In this document: positions 9,901-15,502 of the stretch, in pieces
Position numbering within the stretch: position 1 is the first letter of the stretch
Layout of the letters: every line of letters starts with the position of its first letter
NCBI GenBank assembly: GCA_937880075.1
Contig: CALFLM010000007.1
Location: forward strand, 1 to 16,747
DNA length: 16,747 bases
Direction of reading: 5' to 3'
Source: an uncultured Romboutsia sp.
GTDB taxonomy: Bacteria > Bacillota > Clostridia > Peptostreptococcales > Peptostreptococcaceae
Notes under the pieces: model-generated
What the model was told of the DNA's origin: nothing
What the model saw: only the letters and a program-made list of their open reading frames with translations
Database searches by the model: none
Translations under genes and position numbers: made by a program

Positions 9901-10715
9901 ACAAAGAAGATGTAACCTTAGAAAATAAGGAAGATGAAAATCACGAAAGTGTAAGGGATATCTTAGAAAATTTAGATATAAATATTCCAAACACTAATTA
10001 TTACAATGAGATAAAAGAAAAATTAGACTACAAATATAGATATGAAATATGTACAACAAAGCCAGCAAGTATATCTGTAACTGAAATTAAGAAAATACAA
10101 AATTCTTACGAAGAAGAATTAACTAAGGATTTATTTAATAATCAAATAGCACTTAAAAAACCTCTATTTATGCAGGATGAAACAGAAGATAAAATTACAG
10201 GTGCGGAAAGAGGAAGTATAGTCCATTTAATTATGGAACTTTTAGACTTTAATAAAATAAACACAATAGATGAAATAAAAGAACAAATAAATATGTTTAT
10301 AAAGAAAAATATTATAACTGAAAAACAATCAACAGCTATAAATTCAAATAAGATATATAAATTCTTTAAATCAGATATTGGCCAAAGAATGATAAAATCG
10401 TCATTTGTAAAAAGAGAACAAGTAATATATGCTCAGATAAAACTTAAAGATGTATATATATATGAAGATTTAATAAATGATGATGAAAGTATAATGCTTA
10501 GAGGTATTATAGATGCGTATTTTGAAGAAGATGAAAATATAGTAATAGTTGATTATAAAACTGACTTTGTAAATGATGAAAATAAAGAAGAAGTCATAAA
10601 TAGATACAAAAAACAATTAGATTTATATGCAGAAGTTGTAAAAAATCTTACAGGAAAAGAAGTTAAAGAAAAGTATATTTATTTATTTGGTATAGATGAA
10701 GGTGTATCAATATAA
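6966..10715 (+). CDS. addA: ATP-dependent helicase/nuclease subunit A (AddA)
   Basis: This 1249-residue protein is the motor and 3'-strand nuclease subunit of AddAB. The helicase half shows the Q-motif around Gln10-Gln11, Walker A AAAAGSGKT 24-32, motif Ia TFTNAAASEM, Walker B DEYQD 413-417, motif III VGDVKQSIYRFR 440-451, motif V IHKSKGLEF 816-824 and motif VI YVAFTRPKE 891-899 with Arg896. The RecB-type nuclease shows GSIVH (His1087), Asp1183 (GIIDAY), Asp1196 and Lys1198 (VDYKTD) and QLDLY at 1217-1221. All active-site residues are present. The start is ATG 6966, overlapping the addB stop, with GGGAGAG at 6951-6957. No convincing terminator follows, so transcription may run into the folate gene 109 nt downstream. 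The Chi sequence of this organism cannot be read from the window. Confidence 0.98.
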   Translation: MSSPKWTKEQQAVIDSRNSNLLVAAAAGSGKTAVLVERIIQMITDKKNPIDIDKLLVVTFTNAAASEMRERIGDAIGKELDKNPENRHLQNQLVLLNKASITTIHSFCLEVIKSNFHKINLDPNFRIGDTTECTLLKQEAIEEVFEELYVEQNEGFLNLVESYAEKRGDSNVQDIILGIYNFSMASPNPKEWLEYSAEQFNIDDDFDFSKSIWASSILDTVYMEIEGIESSMRKSLEELYGIEELETYLPKFRNDYEGIKRILDSCNENNDNAWNDTFMAMSSIEFENYTKGVKRLPKDTPDYITDIKKRADDIRKSAKKTVQDMVSSVFRKENYDIKEEIKYLYKIVKSISEIVLKFEEAYSNKKRDKGIIDFNDIEHFALKILIQKDEDGNNIPSDIALSYRDKFYEIFIDEYQDSNFVQEVLLSNIAKIKTPNRFMVGDVKQSIYRFRQAKPEIFLQKYSDYDTEKGALHRKIMLYKNFRSREEVVNCANYIFENTMSKQIGDIDYTEEERLNLGASFKENEEENAIVGGPSEIHIIQTKTSLIDSKDDKEKELSDEEEEEIDNIQIEARMVGKIIKDMMKPKEDGKIQMVYDKKLDDYRPVEFKDIVILLRATSAWAPVFADELMDMDIPTYADIGIGYFDTIEIKTVMSLLQVIDNPMQDIPLLAVLKSPICGFTPEDLIDIRVEDTQRTFYEALESYSKNDDEIGYKCLDFLNKLYDYKEKSLYMSTDEFLWYLYTKTGYFAYVGALPGGSQRQANLKILFERAKQFEETSFKGIFNFINFISKLKKSNTDMGSAKTLGENANVVRIMSIHKSKGLEFPVVICSGMGKNFNNQDFRKSILYHHDLGYGPELVDYNRKISYPSIAKEALKSRINIENLSEEMRVLYVAFTRPKEKLIITGSSRDINKSINSWSNGIDSNKPISKYKILKGKSYLDWIMPSVLKHKDLENIREMAEVELENIDNHISKWETRIWYKEDVTLENKEDENHESVRDILENLDINIPNTNYYNEIKEKLDYKYRYEICTTKPASISVTEIKKIQNSYEEELTKDLFNNQIALKKPLFMQDETEDKITGAERGSIVHLIMELLDFNKINTIDEIKEQINMFIKKNIITEKQSTAINSNKIYKFFKSDIGQRMIKSSFVKREQVIYAQIKLKDVYIYEDLINDDESIMLRGIIDAYFEEDENIVIVDYKTDFVNDENKEEVINRYKKQLDLYAEVVKNLTGKEVKEKYIYLFGIDEGVSI

Positions 10716-10776
10716 TATATTATTTTAGAAATCAAAAATGAAAAATGTCAATAAACAATAAGATATAGAAATATAT

Positions 10777-10800
10777 ATAGTAATATATTACTATTATAAT
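10777..10800 (+). promoter_or_regulatory. Possible weak promoter/palindrome before folB-folK
   Basis: The 109-nt gap between addA and the folate gene holds an 18-bp perfect palindrome (10777-10794, ATAGTAATATATTACTAT) running into a TATAAT at 10795-10800. No matching -35 lies 16-18 nt upstream. In sequence this A+T-rich a palindrome of this length can arise by chance, so the call is tentative. Confidence 0.25.
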
Positions 10801-10824
10801 ATATACACCTAAGGGGGATTTTTA

Positions 10825-11643
10825 ATGGATAAAATACATATAAAAGATTTAGAAATAATTGCATTTCACGGTGCAATACCTGAAGAGAAAGTCTTGGGTC
10901 AAAAATTTATTTTGAGCTTTGAACTAGATGTAGATCTTCGTCAAGCTGGAAAAACTGATGATTTAACTAAAACAGTTCATTATGGAGAATTAGCTCAAAA
11001 AGTAGAAGAAGAGTTTACTAAAACATCTTATGATTTAATAGAAAAAGCGGCTGAAGAAATATGTGAATTTGTATTACTTAATTATTCTTTAGTAAAAAAG
11101 GTAAAATTATTACTAAAAAAACCGTGGGCTCCAACTAGAAAACATGTAGAATATGTTGCAGTAGAAATTGAGAGAAAGTGGAGCAAAGTATATATAGCCG
11201 CAGGAGCTAATTTAGGAGATAAAGAGGAAACTTTAAAAGAAGCTATAAATAAAATAGATAAAAGAAAAGATTGTGTAGTTACAAAAGTGTCTAATTTCTA
11301 TATTACTGATCCAGTAGGATATGAAGATCAAGATGAGTTTGTAAACTGTGTATTTGAAATAGATACACTACAAACACCAAGTGAACTTATGGACACTTTA
11401 TTAGAAATTGAACAAGAATTCAAAAGAGAAAGAATAATAAGATGGGGGCCAAGAACTTTAGATTTGGATATAGTATTTTATGATGATATAATTTCATATG
11501 ATGAACACGTACTTATACCTCATCCAAGAGCACATGAAAGACAATTTGTTATGAAACCTATGTGTGATATAAATCCATATTATATACATCCTATATACAG
11601 AAAAAGAGTAATGGATATATCTAGTGAATTAGGTGAATTATAA
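10825..11643 (+). CDS. folBK: Bifunctional dihydroneopterin aldolase / 2-amino-4-hydroxy-6-hydroxymethyldihydropteridine pyrophosphokinase (FolB-FolK fusion)
   Basis: This 272-residue protein carries two consecutive cytoplasmic folate-pathway enzymes. Residues 1 to about 117 are FolB, which splits dihydroneopterin to 6-hydroxymethyl-dihydropterin and glycolaldehyde. Active-site equivalents are Glu21 (PEEKVLGQ), Tyr53 (VHYGEL), Glu73 and Lys99 (KKPWAP). Residues about 122-272 are FolK, which pyrophosphorylates that product from ATP. It shows AAGANLGD at 125-132, the HPPK signature RWGPRTLDLDI at 206-216 with Mg-binding Asp213 and Asp215, and IPHPRAHERQFV. The start is ATG 10825, seven bases after AAGGGGGA (10811-10818). 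No other folate gene is in view; its neighbours are addA upstream and a terminator downstream, so it is detached from any fol operon within this window. Confidence 0.95.
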   Translation: MDKIHIKDLEIIAFHGAIPEEKVLGQKFILSFELDVDLRQAGKTDDLTKTVHYGELAQKVEEEFTKTSYDLIEKAAEEICEFVLLNYSLVKKVKLLLKKPWAPTRKHVEYVAVEIERKWSKVYIAAGANLGDKEETLKEAINKIDKRKDCVVTKVSNFYITDPVGYEDQDEFVNCVFEIDTLQTPSELMDTLLEIEQEFKRERIIRWGPRTLDLDIVFYDDIISYDEHVLIPHPRAHERQFVMKPMCDINPYYIHPIYRKRVMDISSELGEL

Positions 11644-11651
11644 AATATATA

Positions 11652-11693
11652 ACCCTTAACTTAAAAATTTATTTTAGGTTGAGGGTATTTTTA
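11652..11693 (+). terminator. Rho-independent terminator of folB-folK
   Basis: A 15-bp stem (11652-11666 with 11672-11686), five-base loop and T-rich tail ATTTTTA begins 9 nt after the stop codon. Two pairs (57/81 and 61/77) are T opposite G, so they are G-U pairs in the + transcript but A-C mismatches in the opposite one. The terminator should therefore work mainly on the + strand. Confidence 0.88.
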
Positions 11694-11770
11694 TATACTA
11701 AGGTATTATAAAATATATATGTTGTATATAATTTGTAACCTCATAATTGCTTTGGTCAACAGATGTATCT
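11691..11770 (+). repeat. Dispersed intergenic repeat, copy 1
   Basis: This segment aligns without gaps to 15501-15580 with about 60 of 80 positions identical; the first 40 bases are about 88% identical, including an unbroken run over GTATTATAAAATATATATGT. Both copies are on the + strand, both begin in the T-tract of a terminator hairpin, and neither is coding. The nature of the element is unknown; a mobile-element relic or a structured RNA segment are both possible. Confidence 0.7.
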
Positions 11771-11850
11771 GTAGCGGGAGCAAAAATATATCGTTGGCGA
11801 AATAAAATGTTTCGACGACACGTCGCTCAAATTAAGTGAATTTTTTTATG
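11771..11850. other. G+C-rich hairpin-forming intergenic stretch
   Basis: This non-coding stretch is clearly richer in G+C than its surroundings, with several CG dinucleotides. It can form competing small hairpins: CGAAA/TTTCG around 11798-11815 and CGACG-ACA-CGTCG at 11813-11825. A run of seven T follows near 11838-11845. It lies after the folB-folK terminator and about 90 nt before the next promoter. It could be a small RNA or the remnant of acquired DNA. I see no ORF and recognise no known RNA family. Confidence 0.35.
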
Positions 11851-11939
11851 CTAGGATACTAATTTTTAGCTATATGTAGGCTACTTATGTAAATTATGAT
11901 TTTTAAGTTAGGAAAATAGTCTATAAGGGTATAAATTAA

Positions 11940-11968
11940 TTGACAATAAAAAATTATTAATTTAAAAT
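11940..11968 (+). promoter_or_regulatory. Sigma-A-type promoter of the hydroxysteroid dehydrogenase gene
   Basis: A consensus -35 TTGACA (11940-11945) is separated by 17 nt from a near-consensus -10 TAAAAT (11963-11968). It predicts a leader of roughly 65 nt before the ATG at 12040. It is the best-matching promoter in the window, suggesting strong basal expression. No obvious operator is visible. Confidence 0.75.
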
Positions 11969-12024
11969 AAAATGAAAATTAAAGGTAATTATATATAATA
12001 TTAATAAAAAAAATCAAAAACAAC

Positions 12025-12031
12025 AAGGGAG
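12025..12031 (+). promoter_or_regulatory. Ribosome binding site deciding the dehydrogenase start
   Basis: AAGGGAG is followed by eight bases and ATG at 12040. The in-frame GTG at 12031 overlaps this site and is too close to be the start, so the protein begins MKRLEGK. Confidence 0.85.
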
Positions 12032-12039
12032 TGGCAAAT

Positions 12040-12828
12040 ATGAAAAGACTAGAGGGTAAAATAGCATTAGTAACATCAGGTACAAGAGGAATAGGACTTC
12101 AAACTGTTAAGACACTAGCAGTCAATGGAGCAACAGTATATATAGGTGCAAGAAGATTAGATGCAGCGCAAGAAATATGTGATGAATTAGAAGTTGATAA
12201 CTATAAAGCAAAACCAGTTTACTTTGATGCAACAAAAGAAGAAACTTATAAAACAATGGTTGAAGAAGTTATAAAAGATGCAGGTAAAATAGACATACTA
12301 GTTAATAATTTTGGAACTACAGATGCACAAAAAGATAAAAATTTAGTAGATGGAGATACAGATACATTCTTTAATACAGTAAATGCTAATTTAAAAAGTG
12401 TATATTTACCATGTAAAGCAGTAGTTCCTTATATGATAGAAAATGGTGGAGGTAGCATAATAAATATATCTACTATAGGCTCTATAGTACCAGATTTAGG
12501 AAGACTTGGATATGTTGTTTCAAAGTCTGGAGTAAATACACTTACAGAAAATATAGCAGTTCAATATGCTAAGCATAATATAAGATGTAATGCAGTTTTA
12601 CCAGGTCTTATAGCTACAGATGCAGCACTTAATAATATGAGTAAAGAGTTTATAGATTCTTTCATAAAACATGTTCCGCTTAATAGATTTGGATTACCTA
12701 CAGATATAGCTAATGCAGTATTGTTTTTAGCGAGTGATGAATCATCATTTATAACAGGGGAAATATTAAGTGTGGCAGGAGGATTTGCTAAACCATCACC
12801 TTTATATAGTGATAACGTTAGAGGATAA
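12040..12828 (+). CDS. Short-chain dehydrogenase, probable NADP(H)-dependent 7-alpha-hydroxysteroid dehydrogenase
   Basis: This 262-residue classical SDR would oxidise the 7-alpha-hydroxyl of primary bile acids such as cholate and chenodeoxycholate to 7-oxo bile acids, reversibly, in the cytoplasm. The cofactor motif is TSGTRGIG at 12-19, and Thr15, Arg16 and Arg38 suit NADP(H). NNFG is at 89-92. The catalytic residues are Thr145 (replacing the usual Ser), Tyr158 and Lys162, followed by LPGLIATDAA. From memory, the length, the MKRLEGK start, the Thr-Tyr-Lys set and long matching stretches (NISTIGS, NIRCNAVLPGLI, HVPLNR, VAGGFA) agree with the Clostridium sardiniense/absonum enzyme. It is monocistronic with its own promoter and terminator. 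A dehydrogenase acting on another sterol or alcohol is the alternative; substrate cannot be proven from sequence. Confidence 0.82.
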   Translation: MKRLEGKIALVTSGTRGIGLQTVKTLAVNGATVYIGARRLDAAQEICDELEVDNYKAKPVYFDATKEETYKTMVEEVIKDAGKIDILVNNFGTTDAQKDKNLVDGDTDTFFNTVNANLKSVYLPCKAVVPYMIENGGGSIINISTIGSIVPDLGRLGYVVSKSGVNTLTENIAVQYAKHNIRCNAVLPGLIATDAALNNMSKEFIDSFIKHVPLNRFGLPTDIANAVLFLASDESSFITGEILSVAGGFAKPSPLYSDNVRG

Positions 12829-12835
12829 ATTTTAT

Positions 12836-12878
12836 AGGGTATTGTTAATAATATATATTAGCAGTACCCTTAAATTTT
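12836..12878 (+). terminator. Rho-independent terminator of the dehydrogenase gene
   Basis: A 15-bp stem (12836-12850 with 12856-12870), five-base loop ATATA and tail TAAATTTT lies 7 nt after the stop codon. Positions 42/64 and 45/61 are T opposite G, again favouring folding of the + transcript only. The T-tract is interrupted, so termination may be partial. Confidence 0.8.
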
Positions 12879-12928
12879 GAAATTATATAGATATTTTATT
12901 TAGAATAATATATTTGATAGAGAAAGTA

Positions 12929-12972
12929 TTAATTATATAATAAAATTTAAAATATACTTATTATATAATTAA
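12929..12972. repeat. Perfect 15-bp inverted repeat (hairpin) in the non-coding gap
   Basis: TTAATTATATAATAA (12929-12943) is exactly complementary to 12958-12972, with a 14-nt loop. It is made only of A and T. Its right arm overlaps the outer arm of the larger inverted repeat that follows, so the two structures cannot form together. Confidence 0.55.
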
Positions 12973-13100
12973 CTCGTTGTGCTAGTTGATTATAATTATT
13001 GAAAATACTAGAGTTCAACAAACTATATTTTGATATTTAAAAAAATCTATACAGTAATTGCAATATGTTTAGTAAAATAACTAGCACAACAGATTAATTA
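12966..13100. repeat. 135-bp element bounded by roughly 22-bp terminal inverted repeats (MITE-like or long stem-loop)
   Basis: The ends 12966-12987 and 13079-13100 are inverted copies of each other: an exact 12-bp core GTTGTGCTAGTT / AACTAGCACAAC, three unmatched positions, then an exact 7-bp outer arm of A and T. The enclosed DNA has no ORF. The core recurs with one difference inside the hairpin downstream of the methyltransferase (15435-15446). Candidates are a miniature transposon relic or a structured RNA. No clear target-site duplication was seen. Confidence 0.55.
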
Positions 13101-13257
13101 AATGATAGAAAGCTATTGACTACTTAAATTAATAAATATATCCTTATAAAGGATTAATTGAGAATAATGGAAAATATATACAAATATCTAGTTTTTTTAA
13201 TAATCTATAAATAATTTTAGATATGCAAAAAATTAGATAATAGAATAAATATACAAA
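13101..13257 (+). other. Non-coding upstream region of the transporter gene
   Basis: No ORF and no recognised RNA are seen. A -35-like TTGACT at 13116-13121 has only a poor -10 (TATCCT) at 17 nt, so the transporter promoter cannot be placed with confidence. A T-run near 13193-13199 is flanked by short TCTA/TAGA repeats that could form a weak hairpin. Confidence 0.3.
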
Positions 13258-13270
13258 AAGGAGATTAGAT

Positions 13271-14155
13271 TTGAGTAAAATAATAAGTTCAAATAGAACA
13301 AAAGGAATAATATGTATCATATTATCTGCTCTAGGTTTTGCACTAATGTCGGCATGTGTAAAGTTAGCAGGAGATTTACCAAACTTTCAAAAAGTTTTTT
13401 TTAGAAATTTAGTATCTGCAATTATAGCACTATATTTAATACTTAAACATAAGGGAAGTTTCACAGGAAAAAAAGAGAATAGAAATTTATTACTTATGAG
13501 ATCAGCATTTGGAACTATAGGTGTAATTTTAAATTATTATGCTATAGATAAGCTAGTACTATCTGATGCAAATATGTTAAATAAACTAAGCCCTTTCTTA
13601 TCAGTTATTTTATGTGCATGTTTTTTAAAAGAGAAGATAAATAAAAGGCAAATAATATCAATTATAATAGCATTTATAGGTGCATTACTAATAATAAAAC
13701 CCACATTTAGTGTAGAAGTTATACCATATTTAGCTGGGATTTTTGGAGCGTTATGTGCAGCATCAGCATATACTTGTTTAAGAGTCTTAGGAAATAGGGA
13801 AGAGTCTTATACTATAGTATTTTTCTTCTCAATGTTTTCATTAATAACTATTTTACCTATATTTATATATGTTTATGAACCAATGACAACATCTCAATTA
13901 ATATACTTACTTTTAGCAGGAGTATTTGCTAGTTTAGGACAGTTTGGAATAACACTAGCATATAGATATGCACCAGCTAAAGAAATATCTATATTTGATT
14001 ATACTAATATAATTTTCTCTGCTATACTTAGCATATTTATATTTAATCAATATCCAGATATACTAAGTACTATAGGATATATAGTTGTATTCTCTGCAGC
14101 TTTTTATATATTCTTATATAATAAAAAATTAGATAGAATGGAAAAGGAAAATTAG
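13271..14155 (+). CDS. EamA/DMT-superfamily membrane transporter
   Basis: This 294-residue integral membrane protein has about ten hydrophobic segments arranged as two EamA repeats (roughly 10-141 and 150-284), the standard drug/metabolite transporter build. Family landmarks are FFRNLVSA near residue 44, a conserved basic loop between helices (LKEKINKRQ) and the second-repeat segment ITLAYRYAPAKEISIFDY. Members move amino acids, nucleotide-related compounds or other small metabolites; the substrate cannot be told here. The start is TTG 13271, chosen because AAGGAG lies at 13258-13263 with seven bases between. It stands apart from the dehydrogenase (442 nt gap with a terminator) and is separated from the following methyltransferase by 77 nt without a clear terminator. 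A link to bile-acid export would be speculative. Confidence 0.88.
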   Translation: MSKIISSNRTKGIICIILSALGFALMSACVKLAGDLPNFQKVFFRNLVSAIIALYLILKHKGSFTGKKENRNLLLMRSAFGTIGVILNYYAIDKLVLSDANMLNKLSPFLSVILCACFLKEKINKRQIISIIIAFIGALLIIKPTFSVEVIPYLAGIFGALCAASAYTCLRVLGNREESYTIVFFFSMFSLITILPIFIYVYEPMTTSQLIYLLLAGVFASLGQFGITLAYRYAPAKEISIFDYTNIIFSAILSIFIFNQYPDILSTIGYIVVFSAAFYIFLYNKKLDRMEKEN

Positions 14156-14165
14156 TAAAAATAGT

Positions 14166-14194
14166 TTGAATTAATTTATTAGATACAATAATAT
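14166..14194 (+). promoter_or_regulatory. Possible promoter of the methyltransferase gene
   Basis: TTGAAT (14166-14171) and TAATAT (14189-14194) are 17 nt apart, each four of six matches to consensus. With no terminator after the transporter, read-through is equally possible. Confidence 0.4.
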
Positions 14195-14219
14195 GGTTAT
14201 ATATAAAATAACTAATGAT

Positions 14220-14225
14220 AAGGTG
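14220..14225 (+). promoter_or_regulatory. Ribosome binding site fixing the methyltransferase start
   Basis: AAGGTG is seven bases before ATG 14233. An in-frame ATG at 14215 lies upstream of this site and has no Shine-Dalgarno of its own. Confidence 0.7.
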
Positions 14226-14232
14226 TGACCAA

Positions 14233-15396
14233 ATGGAAGAATTAAAAAAATCAATTAAAGAAATAGTAGAACAAGACATTATAAAAGTAGTTATAAGCAA
14301 CAAAAAAGATAAAGAAGAAAAATATAATAAGATAGTGATTTTACTTAAGGAAAATTCTAAGAAAAAGTATTACCAAATAGAGAAATATACAGATAAGCAA
14401 GTATTCCATGAAAATATTGAACTAAACATGTTAGAAGAGAAAATATTAGATTTTATGGAATCTAAGTATAAGCAACTTTCGGCATGGGCAACAAATATGA
14501 ATTTTGATTTAAAAATTTCAAAAAAAAATAAAGTATTTTTAGGAAAGAAAAAAAGTAATAATTCAAATATTGTTATAAAAGGACATAATAAAGAAAAAAA
14601 TTATATATTAAAAGAGGGTACAATAATACAACCACTTATAGATTTAGGTGTATTTACAAAAGAAGGTAAAGTTATAAACTCTCAATATGATAAGTATAAA
14701 CAAATAAATAGATTTATAGAAATTATAGACGATGAAGTAAAGAAAAATAACTTTGAAGAGTTAACGGTATTAGATTTTGGATGTGGAAAATCATACTTAA
14801 CTTTTGTTTTATATTACTACTTTACTGAAATAAAGAAAATTAATGTAAAGATGATAGGATTAGATTTAAAAGCCGATGTTATTAAAAAGTGTAATGAGAT
14901 AGCTAAAAAATATAACTATGAAAATTTAAGCTTTGAACTTGGTGATATAAATGGATTCAAATATAACAACAAAGTTGATATGGTAATAACTTTACATGCA
15001 TGTGATACTGCTACTGATTACGCTTTATATAATGCTATAAAGTGGAACACAAAAATGATATTCTCAGTACCATGTTGTCAGCATGAATTTAATAGTCAGA
15101 TGAAACCAGAAAATTTACCGATATTATCTAGATATGGAATAGTTAAGGAAAGAGTGTCAGCTCTTATGACAGATGCTCTTAGAGCAAATTTATTAGAGGT
15201 CTTAGGATATAAAACTCAGTTATTAGAGTTTATAGATATATCTCATTCACCTAAAAATATATTAATAAGAGCATCAAAATCTAATATATCAAAAGAGAAA
15301 AAAGAAAGAGCTTTAAAAGAAGTTAATGATTTAATAAAAGAATTTAACTTTAATCCAACATTATACAATTTATTAAAAAAAGATAATTTAATATAA
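14233..15396 (+). CDS. Class I SAM-dependent methyltransferase with CCQH motif (Methyltransf_32/METTL25-like), substrate unknown
   Basis: This 388-codon gene (387 residues) has a Lys-rich N-terminal region of about 150 residues that I do not recognise, followed by a Rossmann methyltransferase domain. SAM-binding motif I is LDFGCGKSY at 180-188; the ribose-binding acid is Asp211 in GLDLK. Next come LHACDTATD at 254-262 and VPCCQHEF at 279-286. The HACDTATD plus PCCQHE pair resembles the family that includes METTL25 and RRNAD1, whose bacterial members are largely uncharacterised. The two cysteines, with His255, Cys257 and His284, could bind a metal; that is inference. The start is ATG 14233, set by AAGGTG. 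It converges with the minus-strand operon across a strong hairpin. An RNA or protein substrate is more likely than DNA, as no restriction partner is adjacent. Confidence 0.82.
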   Translation: MEELKKSIKEIVEQDIIKVVISNKKDKEEKYNKIVILLKENSKKKYYQIEKYTDKQVFHENIELNMLEEKILDFMESKYKQLSAWATNMNFDLKISKKNKVFLGKKKSNNSNIVIKGHNKEKNYILKEGTIIQPLIDLGVFTKEGKVINSQYDKYKQINRFIEIIDDEVKKNNFEELTVLDFGCGKSYLTFVLYYYFTEIKKINVKMIGLDLKADVIKKCNEIAKKYNYENLSFELGDINGFKYNNKVDMVITLHACDTATDYALYNAIKWNTKMIFSVPCCQHEFNSQMKPENLPILSRYGIVKERVSALMTDALRANLLEVLGYKTQLLEFIDISHSPKNILIRASKSNISKEKKERALKEVNDLIKEFNFNPTLYNLLKKDNLI

Positions 15397-15397
15397 T

Positions 15398-15502
15398 AAA
15401 AGGGGCTGTAGCACTAAAAAATTATATACAATATGTTGTGCTAATTAAAATTATGCATAACTATATATTGTATTATTTACTCTTAATGCGACAGCCCCTT
15501 TT
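15398..15502. terminator. Large hairpin: probable bidirectional terminator, with MITE-like ends
   Basis: An exact 12-bp inverted repeat AAAAGGGGCTGT (15398-15409) / ACAGCCCCTTTT (15491-15502) starts 1 nt after the methyltransferase stop. With mismatches the arms extend to about 22 bp (GCA-x-TAA continues the match). The flanking A and T runs give a T-tail on both strands, fitting its place between convergent genes. The loop of about 80 nt contains a nested AGCAC (15410-15414) / GTGCT (15438-15442) hairpin. The GGGGCTGT(C/A)GCA ends resemble terminal repeats of some Firmicute insertion sequences, so it may be a miniature element serving as a terminator. Confidence 0.7.

Noticed and set aside
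10777..10794. 18-bp perfect palindrome as a specific operator
   Set aside because: It is nearly all A and T; about one such palindrome is expected by chance in a window of this size and composition. Kept only as part of a weak promoter note.
11759..11772. ACAGAT-GT-ATCTGT as a regulator binding site or T-box/riboswitch element
   Set aside because: The equivalent position in repeat copy 2 does not keep it, and no conserved riboswitch core sequence is recognised.
12040..12828. FabG (3-oxoacyl-ACP reductase)
   Set aside because: The catalytic Ser is Thr, NNAG is NNFG, the gene is not in a fatty-acid cluster, and the N- and C-termini fit 7-alpha-HSDH better.
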